From positions 1 through 55,906 of the forward strand of contig JAGQZQ010000011.1 of NCBI GenBank assembly GCA_020435415.1: 55,906 bases of DNA, given 5' to 3'. The first letter of the stretch is position 1. Every line of letters begins with the position of its first letter. A model generated the notes under the pieces. That model did not search any database. It saw only the letters and a list, made by a program, of their open reading frames with translations, and had not been told where the DNA came from. The stretch is from Flavobacteriales bacterium (GTDB lineage: Bacteria; Bacteroidota; Bacteroidia; JACJYZ01). The position numbers were made by a program, and so were the translations under genes. This document shows, piece by piece, positions 32,119 to 42,069 of the stretch.

Positions 32119-34038
32119 ATGAATAAGCATCAATGGATGGGATTGGTGGCATGCCTGGTTCTTTATGTCATCGGGATCTTCTTTCCGCAACAGGCCTGGG
32201 GAATTCACTTCCTGTCGTTTACCGGCACATTGCCCGTTTTTGTAACCGGCATTTATATCCTCCTGGTTTGGTTGATGCCGGTAAAGACCCTTTCCTGGCG
32301 TGAACCTGGGGTTAAATCGTGGGTTGTTCCGGCAACGGTAAGTCTCGTTATGATGGCATTGATCATGGCATTTCCCATTGTGGAGGATTTTTACGGTGAT
32401 GCATATAAATTCAAGAGCTATGTGGGGGTGCGGATCACGGAGATCCCGGATATGGCCAAAGATGCCATGTTTCGCCTCAATGCTTCACCGTGGGATGGCG
32501 AGAAAACCATTTTGTCAGGCACCACCTACCTGGCCTATGCCACCGGGTGGACATACGGTCGGGTATTTCTGATGCTTGATGTCCTGTGTGCCGTGATCTG
32601 TGTCCTGATATTTGGCATGTTCGTTTTGCATTTTCTCAAAGGTCATCCTTTGAAATGGCCGGTGTTCATTGCCGTGATGACCCTGCCGATGTGGTGGATA
32701 TTTTTTGGTCATATGGAGATTTATGCACCGGTGATGCTTGTGCACACCGCCTTCCTGCTTTTGTTGGTTGTGGCATTTACAAAATGCAGCCGCCGGTATT
32801 GGGGGGTATCCGTGGTATTTTATGTCCTGGCGGTAAAAATGCATGGCACAGCTCTACTGTATGCTCCGGCCTTGCTGGTCACCGGTCTCTATGTGTTCGG
32901 CAAGATCCGTGCGCAGCAATTGTCATGGAAGATGCTGGGGCGCTGGGTGGTGGTTCCGCAAATCCTGGGCGGACTGATCCTGTACTTTTTCGTATTCGGT
33001 GATCACCGTGATGAACGCCGGATACAACATGTGTCGGAAGCCTTCGAACGCCTATTCCTGCCATTGTTCTCCCCTCCTCCTCCGCTTGATCACTACAACC
33101 TTTTCAGTGGTTATCACATACTGGATTTTATGAATGCTGCATTTCTATGGTCGCCGTTTGCATGGGTGCTGATGGCTTCGCTTTGGAAATGCCGGGTGAG
33201 GGTAAGGAATCTTAAAGGCATTGTTCCGCTTATGGCTGTGACATTCCTGGTGACCGCCGGATTTTATTTTATGATCAACCCGTTGCTGTCGATGCCGATG
33301 GATGCGGATTTGTTTTCACTCCCGTCCTCAGTTCTGGTCGTGCTGATGATTTGTGTGATTAAAGAATGCCCTGTGCCGGGAAGCGTCGTGTTCTGGAAAA
33401 GAGTATCCCTCTCCCTGGTTCCGCTGATGTTCGGGGTGATCTGGGTGAATTCAAACAGGCAAATGCTTTCGGCCAGACTGGAAGTGCTGGCTCGCTATAA
33501 TTTTGTCAGCTACTATGAATGGACGGCAAAGATACTCGGACATGCCTTTGCACTGGAGCCGGATTACGAACGGAAAAAGGAGCGTTGGGTGAATGCCATT
33601 GATTCTTTCCGGCCTCAGGTAGATTCCGGCTACAGCAATGAGTACGCACGACTGCTTACCCTGTATGCACGTTACCTGATCAGGGATAAGAAAATGTATG
33701 ATGAAGGTATTGCCTACCTGCAGGAGGCGTGGACCCATGACCATGAAGACCTGGATAACCTCATGTATACCATGGAGGCATGGTTTCTGAAAAACCGCTT
33801 TGACAAGGCCTATGAATATGCGTTGTTGCTAAAAGAATACGGTCATCCAAACAAACCAAAAAGTTACAAGATCGCATTACACTGCGCGATTGGTGCGGGT
33901 ATGTATGCCGAGGCACAGGCGCTGAGTAAAGAATACATCGAGCAATGGGATGACAGTGAACAGGTGCGTGAGGTATACCGGCGACTCAAGGAAAATGATT
34001 CCCCCGAAACATTGATGGCGCTATTTGCCGGTTCCTGA
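32119..34038 (+). CDS. Polytopic membrane protein with C-terminal helical repeats (GT-C-like)
   Basis: A 639-residue protein: about ten to twelve membrane segments in the first ~440 residues and a soluble helical tail of ~190 residues with TPR-like pairs (YDEGIAYLQEAWTHDHEDLDN, FDKAYEYALLLKEYG, YAEAQALSKEYIEQ). The periplasmic loop after the third segment, with DFYGDAYKFKSYV, carries acidic residues in the place where GT-C glycosyltransferases have their catalytic acidic motif, but I cannot identify a family. It abuts the upstream gene without a gap and overlaps the downstream gene by one base. Confidence 0.8.
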   Translation: MNKHQWMGLVACLVLYVIGIFFPQQAWGIHFLSFTGTLPVFVTGIYILLVWLMPVKTLSWREPGVKSWVVPATVSLVMMALIMAFPIVEDFYGDAYKFKSYVGVRITEIPDMAKDAMFRLNASPWDGEKTILSGTTYLAYATGWTYGRVFLMLDVLCAVICVLIFGMFVLHFLKGHPLKWPVFIAVMTLPMWWIFFGHMEIYAPVMLVHTAFLLLLVVAFTKCSRRYWGVSVVFYVLAVKMHGTALLYAPALLVTGLYVFGKIRAQQLSWKMLGRWVVVPQILGGLILYFFVFGDHRDERRIQHVSEAFERLFLPLFSPPPPLDHYNLFSGYHILDFMNAAFLWSPFAWVLMASLWKCRVRVRNLKGIVPLMAVTFLVTAGFYFMINPLLSMPMDADLFSLPSSVLVVLMICVIKECPVPGSVVFWKRVSLSLVPLMFGVIWVNSNRQMLSARLEVLARYNFVSYYEWTAKILGHAFALEPDYERKKERWVNAIDSFRPQVDSGYSNEYARLLTLYARYLIRDKKMYDEGIAYLQEAWTHDHEDLDNLMYTMEAWFLKNRFDKAYEYALLLKEYGHPNKPKSYKIALHCAIGAGMYAEAQALSKEYIEQWDDSEQVREVYRRLKENDSPETLMALFAGS

Positions 34039-36218
34039 TGGAGGTGAAGTTTGATATCTCGCCATGGAAGTGGCTTGGGGCCGTCCTGGTTATTACCGTT
34101 GTTGTTACTTTGCCAACGCTGCTCAACGGATGGGTAAACTGGGATGACCATATTTACATCGAGCACAATGCCATCATCACCGCACTGGACTGGGCACATG
34201 TGAAGGCGATGTTCTCAACCCTTCAGGTGAACGGGTCTTATAATCCGCTGGTCATGCTTAGCTGGGCCGCAGACTATGCTTTTTGTGGTCTTGATCCGAC
34301 AGGATATCATCTCACGAACCTTTTCATTCACCTGATCAATACCGCACTGGTGTTTTTCTTTGCATGCCGGGTGTTGCCTTCGGTGTCAATGGCGGCCCTG
34401 GTAGCTCTTCTCTTCGGCATTCATCCGATGAACATGGAGGCGGTGGCCTGGGTTTCCGCCCGCAAAGAATTGCTTTATGCCACTTTCTTTATCGCTTCCT
34501 TGATCACTTATAAAAAACACCTGGAAGACAAGTCCACGAAAACCTATCTACTGACTCTGCTGTTTTTCGTGTTGTCCTTGCTTTCAAAAGGAACAGCCAT
34601 CACCCTCCTTCCTGTTCTGATCATCATGGATTTGGTTTGGGGAAATTCAATGACTGGTAAGGTCTGGTTGAAGAAGCTCCCATTTCTCTTCCTGGCCATA
34701 GCGTTTATATACCTTTCGGTGATTGCGCAACAGGAAGCCCGAGCGTTGAAGGGATTGGGGAAATACCCTTATGAACATACTGTGTTTCTCTCGGCCTTCA
34801 GTTACTTGATCTACCTTTTCAAAGTGTTGATTCCGGTGCATTTATCCGCCTATCATCCACCCCCCTTCAAGATTGGTTTGGAAACACCTCCCTGGCATGT
34901 GTATGCGGCCTTGCCACTTCTAATAGGTTTTTGCTTTGTTGTTTATCACTGGGGTAGAAAAAACAGGTTGTTGCTTTTCGGTGCGATGTTTTTTGCGGTC
35001 ACATTCTTTCCCGTCTCACAGATCGTCCCCTTCGGCATGAGTTATTTGGCTGAGCGTTTTGCGTACGTACCCTATGTTGGTTTGTTTATTGTGATGGCCG
35101 TATTGTTAGCACCGTATCTTTCACTGAAAGCGGTTCGGTTAGGTGTTGGTGTGATACTTCTGGTATTTGCCGTGTGTTCATTTGCCCGAACCACAGTCTG
35201 GCATGATGGCGAAACTATGTGGACGGACGTGACAAAGAAGTATCCTGACGATCATTACGGTTTTGGGAATTTGGGTAGCTACCGGTTTGAGAATGGCCAA
35301 CTGAAACAGGCCATCGATGCATTTACGGAATGTCTGGAAAGAGACTCGCTATTTGTGGAAGCACGGAATAACCGGGGTATGGTGTACCAGGAGTTAAGGG
35401 ATGTTGATATGGCCATGAGGGATTATGAAGCCTGTATTCGTATGGCCCCTGAATTCTCAAATGCATATACCAACCGGGCCATTTTGTTTATCAAGACCGG
35501 CCATCTTCAAAAGGCACTGGATGATCTTACGGCCTCGATCAAACTTGACCCGTTATCTGATATCACGTTTTACAATCGTGCATTGACCTACGAAAAAATG
35601 AAGAATGATTCTGCGGCCCTGGCGGACTATTCATCGGCCATAAAGTTGAACCCGGAGCGCCCTGAGTACCTTGAAAAGCGTGGTTTGCTGTATGTAAGGC
35701 ATGGAAATAACAATGCTGCGCTTGCAGATCTGAGCCACTGTCTCTCGCTGGCACCTGGCCGGCTGGAAGCGTTGTATGGCAGAGGGTCTGTCTATTTTGA
35801 GATGAAACAATACGACCTGGCCATTGATGATTACGATGCGATCCTGTTGCGGGATTCTTCTTATGTAAAAGCTTATGTCAATCGCGGACTGGTTTTTCTG
35901 AACACCGGTGAGTATTCTTCAGCATTACGGGATTTCGATAAAGCCATTCAGCTGGACTCAATGTTTCATGTCAGTTACTATGACCGGGCGGTTACGTATA
36001 TCCAGATAGGGAATGATGAGAAGGCCTTGCAGGATCTGACCAAAACACTTGAACTGTACCCTGATTATTTCCCGGCATACCACGACCGGGCGAAGTTGTA
36101 CATGCGCAAGGGAAGAAGGAAGGATGCACTCTCCGATATTGACAGGGCCCTTCAACTTATGCCGCAGGAAAGTTCCCTTCTGGAAATGCGTGCCACGCTT
36201 TCGGGCACTCCCGGATAA
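34038..36218 (+). CDS. TMTC-like membrane protein with C-terminal TPR repeats
   Basis: A 726-residue protein. The first ~400 residues hold about ten membrane segments, with the GT-C type acidic motif WDD at 35-37 in the first periplasmic loop and HLTNLFIHLINT and HPMNMEAVAWVSARKELL downstream, the landmarks of the TMTC group. Residues ~405-720 are about nine TPR repeats (for example FENGQLKQAIDAFTECLERD, AALADYSSAIKLNPERPEY). Eukaryotic TMTC proteins are O-mannosyltransferases; bacterial relatives are common and mostly unassigned. Here it is the last gene of a packed three-gene operon of membrane proteins, which fits a role in transfer of sugars from lipid carriers. That role is inference. 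Confidence 0.87.
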   Translation: MEVKFDISPWKWLGAVLVITVVVTLPTLLNGWVNWDDHIYIEHNAIITALDWAHVKAMFSTLQVNGSYNPLVMLSWAADYAFCGLDPTGYHLTNLFIHLINTALVFFFACRVLPSVSMAALVALLFGIHPMNMEAVAWVSARKELLYATFFIASLITYKKHLEDKSTKTYLLTLLFFVLSLLSKGTAITLLPVLIIMDLVWGNSMTGKVWLKKLPFLFLAIAFIYLSVIAQQEARALKGLGKYPYEHTVFLSAFSYLIYLFKVLIPVHLSAYHPPPFKIGLETPPWHVYAALPLLIGFCFVVYHWGRKNRLLLFGAMFFAVTFFPVSQIVPFGMSYLAERFAYVPYVGLFIVMAVLLAPYLSLKAVRLGVGVILLVFAVCSFARTTVWHDGETMWTDVTKKYPDDHYGFGNLGSYRFENGQLKQAIDAFTECLERDSLFVEARNNRGMVYQELRDVDMAMRDYEACIRMAPEFSNAYTNRAILFIKTGHLQKALDDLTASIKLDPLSDITFYNRALTYEKMKNDSAALADYSSAIKLNPERPEYLEKRGLLYVRHGNNNAALADLSHCLSLAPGRLEALYGRGSVYFEMKQYDLAIDDYDAILLRDSSYVKAYVNRGLVFLNTGEYSSALRDFDKAIQLDSMFHVSYYDRAVTYIQIGNDEKALQDLTKTLELYPDYFPAYHDRAKLYMRKGRRKDALSDIDRALQLMPQESSLLEMRATLSGTPG

Positions 36219-36233
36219 CCTTACACCGCTAAA

Positions 36234-36270
36234 AAAAGAAGCCCGCAACAATATGCTGCGGGCTTCTTTT
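36234..36270. terminator. Bidirectional terminator between the TMTC-like gene and the adhesin
   Basis: A 14-bp perfect helix AAAAGAAGCCCGCA (36234-36247) with TGCGGGCTTCTTTT (36257-36270) and a 9-base loop. A- and T-rich ends let it act on both converging transcripts. Confidence 0.92.
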
Positions 36271-36288
36271 GGAAAGACCTTGATGATG

Positions 36289-38634
36289 TTACCTGGTAAG
36301 TACCATCTTCTTGGTGTCTATTTGTTTTCCATCAATGAACATGGTGTAGTAATATGTTCCCGGTGCGAATGATTTCTCGTCCAGGGTCACGGAACCATGT
36401 CCGCGTGAGGTCACTGCAATTCGCTTCACAAGAGAACCGTTGGTGGCATAAATCTCGAGGTAAGCATCCTTGACATCCTGTTTCAGGTAGTAAGTGATCT
36501 GAGTGGATTTGGACCATGGGTTTGGCAGATTCTGCATCATGTTTCCGCCGTCGCTATTGATATTCCCGTTGTCGATCGGGTCGATGGCCGTTGGTCCGCA
36601 GCAATCGGTAACGCGTGCTTCCAGCGTATCGATCCGGTCTTCAAGATCACTGATCTTTTGGTAAAGATCCGTAAGCAGCGAAGCCAGGTCGACGGAAGCG
36701 GATGATCCGCCTTCGATATCAATTTGAAGGGTGGTGCCACTTAATGAAGCTCCCGTTAAATTCTGATCATCGGTGCCTGTGCCATCCTGAAGGGAGGATA
36801 CGTCAATGGTATTTCCACCTTCAATCGTGAGGCTGGTGCCTGACAAAATAAGGGTCTGGTCGTCCGTTCCCGTTCCATCCTGCAATACCGAAAGATCTAC
36901 GCTGTTTCCATCTTCAATGGAGAGACTGGTGCCGCTTAGTGAGATGGTCTGGTCGTCTGAACCGGTACCGTCTGCCAGGGTCGAAAGGTCAACGGTGTTA
37001 CCATTGTCGATGGATAGGTTATTACCGGATAAGGTCAGGTTCTGGTTGTCGGTGTTATCCAGGTAGCCCGAAAGATCAATGGTGTTGCCATCTTCAATGC
37101 TCAGCATATTGGACGACAATGTCAGGTTTTGATCATCGGTGCCTGTTCCATCTTGCAGAGAAGAAAGATCAACAGAGTTTCCATCTTCAATAGACAGTGT
37201 AGTGCCACTCAAAGAAAGATCCTGGTCGTCAGTGCCGGTTCCATCTTGTAAGCCAGCCAGGTCAACTGAAGCAGACGTGCCACCTTCGATGTCGATCTGG
37301 AGCGTTGTTCCGGAGAGTGACGCACCGGTGAGGTTTTGATCATCGGTGCCTGTTCCGTCCTGTAGTGGAGAAAGGTCAACGGAATTCCCATCTTCAATGG
37401 AGAGCGTGGTACCGCTCAATGACAGGTCCTGATCGTCGGTACCTGTTCCATCCTGTAATGCAGAGAGGTCTACAGTGTTGCCGTCTTCGATGGATAGGTT
37501 TGTTCCGGAAAGCGATAAACTCTGATCATCCGTATTGTCGAGGTAAGGTGTGAGGTCCAGTGAGTCACCGCTGACAGATAATACAAGCGTATCATTGCTA
37601 AGGGTCAGATTTTGTTGCCCACCTGCGATCCACTTGCTGCCTTCCCATCCATAGATCGTGTTATCATCTTTGTCATAAACGATCATACCTTGTTCTGTGG
37701 AAGAAAGGCCGCTTCCGAACGTGGTACGTTGTGAGGTGGTCATGCGTGAAAGCATGAAACCTTTGTTGGATTCGGCGAGGTCCAGGGATGCATTGAGATT
37801 CGGAGAAAGTGTACCGATTCCCACGCTCATTCTTCTTGCGGATGACGTATCTCCAATCACAAAGGAGTTGGACTGTGCAACTACGGCATTGGCGCCGAAC
37901 GCTGCGGCATAGCTGATCGTATCCGGTATCAGACTACCATCACCAATGGCAATACAGTGCGGAGATCCTACGTCGATGTTATCGCCTATTGCGATGGAGT
38001 AATCGCCATTTGGTTTGATGTATCCCGAGTAGCCGATGCCAATGGCATTGGTTCCTCTGACGTCCGTGGTGCTTCCGATGGCGATGCCATAGTTTGCATT
38101 TACGTATGTGCTATAGCCAAGCAAAATACAGTCGTTGCCATTGATTTCCGAATAGGCTCCGATGAAAGTGTTACGTGAGCGTGTGTTGTTCAGAAAATCA
38201 GCAAAGGCGCCCATACCAACGTTGTCTTCTCCCTCCCTGTTGGCATATCCCGCGTAAAAACCCACGTAGGTATTTCTATTTGCGTTGGAATTGGAATTGG
38301 TGCGGTTGTTATCCCACCCGGCGTAGGAACCGATGAATGTATTGTAACTGGCATATTCTGTGGCGGCTCCGGATGCGGCGCCTACCATCGTGTTTCCGAT
38401 GCCGACACTGTTATCGATGCCGGCGGAGTCACCAATGCATGTGTTGTGGTGACCTGTGGTGTTATCCCAGCCCGCTTCATTTCCGAAGAAAGCATTTCTG
38501 TAACCGGTAGTATTGCTGCGACCGGCCTGGTTTCCCACAAAAGTATTGTCATTGGCGGTTGTGTTGTTGTACCCGGCATCTTCTCCGATGAATACATTGT
38601 CACCGCCCGAGGTATTATAATAACCTGAGGTTTC
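36289..38634 (-). pseudogene. T9SS adhesin with YadA-like head repeats, C-terminal part (gene cut by an in-frame TGA)
   Basis: This is the larger part of one gene that runs from 39024 to 36289 in a single frame. Up to ~38000 it encodes head repeats of the type NTFIG-x-x-AG-x-x-TTG-x-DN, as in YadA-like heads. A segment like those that open Bacteroidota tail-fibre or chaperone-like proteins follows (GFMLSRMTTSQR, GMIVYDKDDNTIYGWEGSKW). Then come about nine stalk repeats of ~30 residues with DDQ-L-LSG-LSIEDGN-VDLS-LQDGTGT, a coiled-coil stretch (YQKISDLEDRIDTLEARV) and a T9SS sorting domain opening with LPNPWSKSTQITYYL. The first possible ATG of this part is at 38538, but the repeats continue unbroken to 38634, so an independent start there is unlikely to be natural. 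Confidence 0.8.
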
Positions 38635-39024
38635 TCAGATGAATGTGTTGTCGGCACCGGTTGTGACCCTGTATCCCGCTTCACTCCCTACGAATGTATT
38701 ATCTGTTCCGGTAGCGGCATATCCCGCGAATTTTCCAATATATACATTGTCTGTGCCTGTTGTGTTGCTGAACCCAGCTCTGTATCCAAGTGTACTGTTG
38801 TCAGAACCACTGGTGTTGCTGTATCCGGCCCCGAAGCCCACGTGGGTATTGTAAGAGCCAGATGTGACGGAATATCCGGCGCTATCCCCGATAAAGGTGT
38901 CGTAGTCGCCGGATGTAATATTGACGCCGGCGCCGTCACCCAGCTGCGTGTTGCCGGTCTGGGCATGCACCAGGCCAATGGCCAGCATGGCCGGTAGAAT
39001 TAGTAAGAGTCGTTTTTTTCTCAT
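38635..39024 (-). pseudogene. T9SS adhesin, N-terminal part up to the in-frame TGA
   Basis: Signal peptide (about 21 residues, ending VHAQ) and the first five head repeats of the YadA-like type, each with a T/V-x-x-G-x-x-AGY core. Translation ends at the TGA at 38635-38637, codon 130, in the middle of a repeat: NTFI-stop-ETSGY. The neighbouring repeats have Gly at this place (NTFIG, VFIGE), so GGA has become TGA by one base change. Both flanks stay in frame and in repeat register. As it stands the product would be a 129-residue secreted fragment without the sorting domain. Confidence 0.8.
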
Positions 39025-39289
39025 CGCTTACCGATTTTAGTGAAATGTTATGCCATGGAAGTCCACAGCGTTTGATTCTAAAAAAACCGGAGGATTTTGA
39101 AAGAAGTGGAGGTATGGTGATGATGGTTACGACCATAAAGATAATTTCTCAATTGGGTTTACCAAGCAGATATTTGATGATCTTTGTGTGAAAAATTTAT
39201 CGATAACGCTGAAAGCAGGTTGTAGCATGGATTTGCATGTAAATGGCTGGTGTTGAGGCTGTCGGTGTTTTTACTTAATGTGTTAGTCA

Positions 39290-40528
39290 GTGCGGAATTC
39301 AGATAAGTCCTCAGCCGTATTCTCCAGGTATGAAGTTTTTGTTATAGCTATCCTGGCTTTTCTTCAATTCACCGTTGTGTTGGATTTTATGGTCCTGGCG
39401 CCTTTGGGTTATATTCTTCTTGAAGAAATGAATATTACCGCAACCCAGTTTGCCTGGGTTGTGTCTGCATATGCTTTGAGTGCAGGGGTGTCCGGATTCT
39501 TATCTGCCGGTTTTGCGGATAAATTTGACAGGAAGAAGATGCTCCTTTTCTTTTATGTGGGATTTATTGTGGGTACACTCTTCTGCGGGATTGCAACATC
39601 CTACATTTACCTGTTGCTGGCCAGGATTGTAACCGGCATTTTTGGAGGTGTACTGGCTTCTATTTCTTTCGCGATCATTACGGATTTATTTGAATTGCGG
39701 GTGCGTGGCAGGGTCATGGGTTTCGTTCAGATGGCCTTTGCTGCAAGCCAGGTGTTTGGTTTACCCATTGGTCTGGAATTGGCACGAAGGTTTAATTGGC
39801 ATATGCCGTTTCTGATGATTGCCGGGTTAGCCGTACCGGTGTGGGTTCTGGTGTTTGTTCGGATGAAACCCGTGGATGCACATTTGAAACTCAGGGACAG
39901 GAAAACCGGATTGGCGAATATTCTATCCATCATCAAGGTCCGTGCACATCTCAGGGCATTCCTCACCACCACATTGCTTGCAGTGGGAGGATATATGTTG
40001 ATGCCATTCAGCACCCCTTTCCTTGTAAAAAATGTTCATATTGAGGATAAGGATTTGTTTTGGCTATACACTGTAACGGGTATCGCATCCATGATTGCGG
40101 GTCCATTGATTGGCCGGTTGAGTGACCGTGCAGGTAAGTTCAAGGTGTTTGTGGTGGGTTCTGTGCTTACCATGATATTGGTCGGCATTTATACCAACCT
40201 ACCCGTAACACCATTGCGCTGGGTGATGTTGGTGAATGCTATTCTGTTCATGGGCATCACGGCAAGGATTATTTCAGCTTCAGCTTTGTTAACCGCAGTT
40301 CCTGAACCGGCCAGTCGCGGAGGCTTCATGGCGGTGAATTCTTCGGTACAACAAATATCCGGTGGTATTGCTTCGATCATATCCGGAATGATCGTTTATC
40401 AGGCGGATGCAGGCCGGATAATGAATTACAATGTTGTAGGGCTGGTTGTGATTGGCACAATGATCATTTGTGTGTTTCTTATGTGGAATATCAACCGGTA
40501 CGTTTTTTCAAAAAAGGAGAATGCCTAA
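39290..40528 (+). CDS. MFS transporter (drug-efflux-like)
   Basis: A 412-residue major facilitator protein with twelve predicted membrane segments. Motif A appears as GFADKFDRKK after segment 2, and the first segment has the acidic residue in VVLDFMVLAPLG that is typical of multidrug and arabinose-efflux type members. A second A-like motif, GRLSDRAGKFK, lies between segments 8 and 9. The start is GTG at 39290; no ATG lies in frame before the first segment. Its product could export small molecules; the substrate is unknown. The 265 bases between it and the divergent adhesin hold no other feature that I can support. Confidence 0.88.
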   Translation: MRNSDKSSAVFSRYEVFVIAILAFLQFTVVLDFMVLAPLGYILLEEMNITATQFAWVVSAYALSAGVSGFLSAGFADKFDRKKMLLFFYVGFIVGTLFCGIATSYIYLLLARIVTGIFGGVLASISFAIITDLFELRVRGRVMGFVQMAFAASQVFGLPIGLELARRFNWHMPFLMIAGLAVPVWVLVFVRMKPVDAHLKLRDRKTGLANILSIIKVRAHLRAFLTTTLLAVGGYMLMPFSTPFLVKNVHIEDKDLFWLYTVTGIASMIAGPLIGRLSDRAGKFKVFVVGSVLTMILVGIYTNLPVTPLRWVMLVNAILFMGITARIISASALLTAVPEPASRGGFMAVNSSVQQISGGIASIISGMIVYQADAGRIMNYNVVGLVVIGTMIICVFLMWNINRYVFSKKENA

Positions 40529-40556
40529 GCGGTTGAATGATCCTGGTGAGTCAGTC

Positions 40557-41069
40557 TTACATTTTCTTGTACAATCCATCGAAGACCGTGGTCCAGGTAA
40601 CTCCACCATCTTCGGTCTTTTGCCAGTGCTGGCGCACGCTGCCATCGGAATTGGGTGTCCAGGTGATGCGGTTGTAGTTTTCTTCATTGCCGGTTGCTTC
40701 CTTGTCGTCCAGCGTCATACTTCCGTCTTTCCATTCACCTGACAGGAGCAGATTTCCACCCTGGTTGTCCACCCAGGTTTGGCGCCACCTTTTCGTTTCC
40801 GTATCATAAAAATTGTAGCTGGTTCCGGTGAAAGTACCTTTGGCGCTGACCCAATGTTCAACCCTGACACAGCTGTCCTGGACTACCTCTATGCGGTTTG
40901 TTCCCACCAGTTGTCCCTGTGGATTGTATACATTCCACTCTCCTACCCAGAAATCGAACTGTGAATGCGCTTCCGTGCAGCAAACGCATGGTGGCGTTGA
41001 TTGTGCCGCGGAATTAGTCACGATCGTAATAAGAAAAAAGAACATCAGGAATTGTTGCGGTTTGTTCAT
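40557..41069 (-). CDS. Secreted DUF1579-like (lipocalin-like) protein
   Basis: A 170-residue protein with a signal peptide (about 22 residues, ending SAAQ) and then PPCVCCTEA. The mature part is built of beta strands with the landmark FDFWVGEWNVYNPQG and later WVDNQGGNLLLSGEW, typical of DUF1579-like barrels that end in a W-rich last strand. It is likely periplasmic or lipid-anchored through one of the N-terminal cysteines, though no lipobox is clear. The frame is open upstream to 41195, but those residues overlap the preceding gene; ATG 41069 opens the signal peptide. It starts seven bases after the stop of the radical SAM gene, so they are probably co-transcribed. Confidence 0.8.
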   Translation of the reverse strand: MNKPQQFLMFFFLITIVTNSAAQSTPPCVCCTEAHSQFDFWVGEWNVYNPQGQLVGTNRIEVVQDSCVRVEHWVSAKGTFTGTSYNFYDTETKRWRQTWVDNQGGNLLLSGEWKDGSMTLDDKEATGNEENYNRITWTPNSDGSVRQHWQKTEDGGVTWTTVFDGLYKKM

Positions 41070-41076
41070 CGGGCGA

Positions 41077-42021
41077 CTATGAAGTTTGAAGAATGTTTTG
41101 ATGCAGGCGCCCTTGGCACGTGTCGCGTTCCTCCAGCTTCTTTTCAATGATGGATACCATTTCGTAGTTCCGGACACCTCCCCACTGCGGCGCAATGAGC
41201 AGGTCCGGTGGTGCCTGAGCGATAAAACGCTCTACGATGATGTCGGGTCTCAGTCTTTCCAGAAAGGAAACGACCATGTCTGCATAGGACTCAGGCGTGA
41301 AGTGAATAATGAAGTCAGGATTGTCCGCAAATTGCTTGGCCATAATGGTTCGCCTGATGATCTGCAGATGATGTAGCTTGACGCTTTGGATGGGGAGTTC
41401 ATTCAGTCTGTCGGCATGAGCGATAAGATCTTCAATACTTTCTCCAGGCAACCCCAGGATCATATGCGCACCCAGATGTATACCCCGGTTTGCGGCGCGT
41501 GCATATGCCTGGCGTGTTTCATCAAAAGTGTGACAGCGGTTGATGATTTCCAACGTTCGGTCCAGCGTGCTTTCTACACCAAATTCAAGGGAGGTGAAAC
41601 GATGCCTGGCACTTTCCTCAAGAAAATCCAGAACGCGATCTGATACACAGTCAGGACGTGTGCCTACGACCAGGCCCACGATATCAGGGTGGTCGATGGC
41701 CTGCTGGTAGTAATTGATCACCGTTTCATCATCGGAATATGAATTGGTATACGCCTGGAAATAGGCCAGGTATTTCATCTTGCTGTACTTCCTTGCAAAA
41801 AATGCAATGCCCTCGTGCAGCTGTGTGCTTATCGATTTGTCAGGTCCGCAATAAGATGGATTGAAGGAATCATTGTTGCAATAGGTGCAACCGCCATAGC
41901 CCTTGGTTCCATCCCGGTTTGGGCATGTAAATCCGGTATCGAGGGAGACCTTTTGGACTTTGAATGGAAATGTCTTTGCCCAAAAAGCGGAAGGTTGCTG
42001 ATATCGGATGGTGCGAGCCAT
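41077..42021 (-). CDS. TIGR01212-family radical SAM protein (YhcC-like)
   Basis: A 314-residue radical SAM enzyme. The cluster cysteines are C33, C45 and C48 in FTCPNRDGTKGYGGCTYC, the spaced form C-x11-C-x2-C that defines the YhcC/TIGR01212 group. Later landmarks are VVGTRPDCVSD, LEFGVESTLDRTLEIINRCH and LPGESIEDL. The group is widespread; its substrate is not firmly known. It lies 48 bases after the subtilase gene and seven before the DUF1579-like gene, all on the minus strand. Confidence 0.94.
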   Translation of the reverse strand: MARTIRYQQPSAFWAKTFPFKVQKVSLDTGFTCPNRDGTKGYGGCTYCNNDSFNPSYCGPDKSISTQLHEGIAFFARKYSKMKYLAYFQAYTNSYSDDETVINYYQQAIDHPDIVGLVVGTRPDCVSDRVLDFLEESARHRFTSLEFGVESTLDRTLEIINRCHTFDETRQAYARAANRGIHLGAHMILGLPGESIEDLIAHADRLNELPIQSVKLHHLQIIRRTIMAKQFADNPDFIIHFTPESYADMVVSFLERLRPDIIVERFIAQAPPDLLIAPQWGGVRNYEMVSIIEKKLEERDTCQGRLHQNILQTS

Positions 42022-42069
42022 GCCGCAAGTTCCGATTATTATTTCAAAGCTGCAATGAAACCGGCGGGA

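Noticed and set aside
38635-38637. TGA recoding (as Gly or Trp) in this organism
   Set aside because: Many intact genes in the window end in TGA, including bioD, the SDR and gene 2 of the three-gene membrane operon, and the two internal TGAs noticed stand for different residues (Gly in the adhesin, Trp in the SprB remnant).
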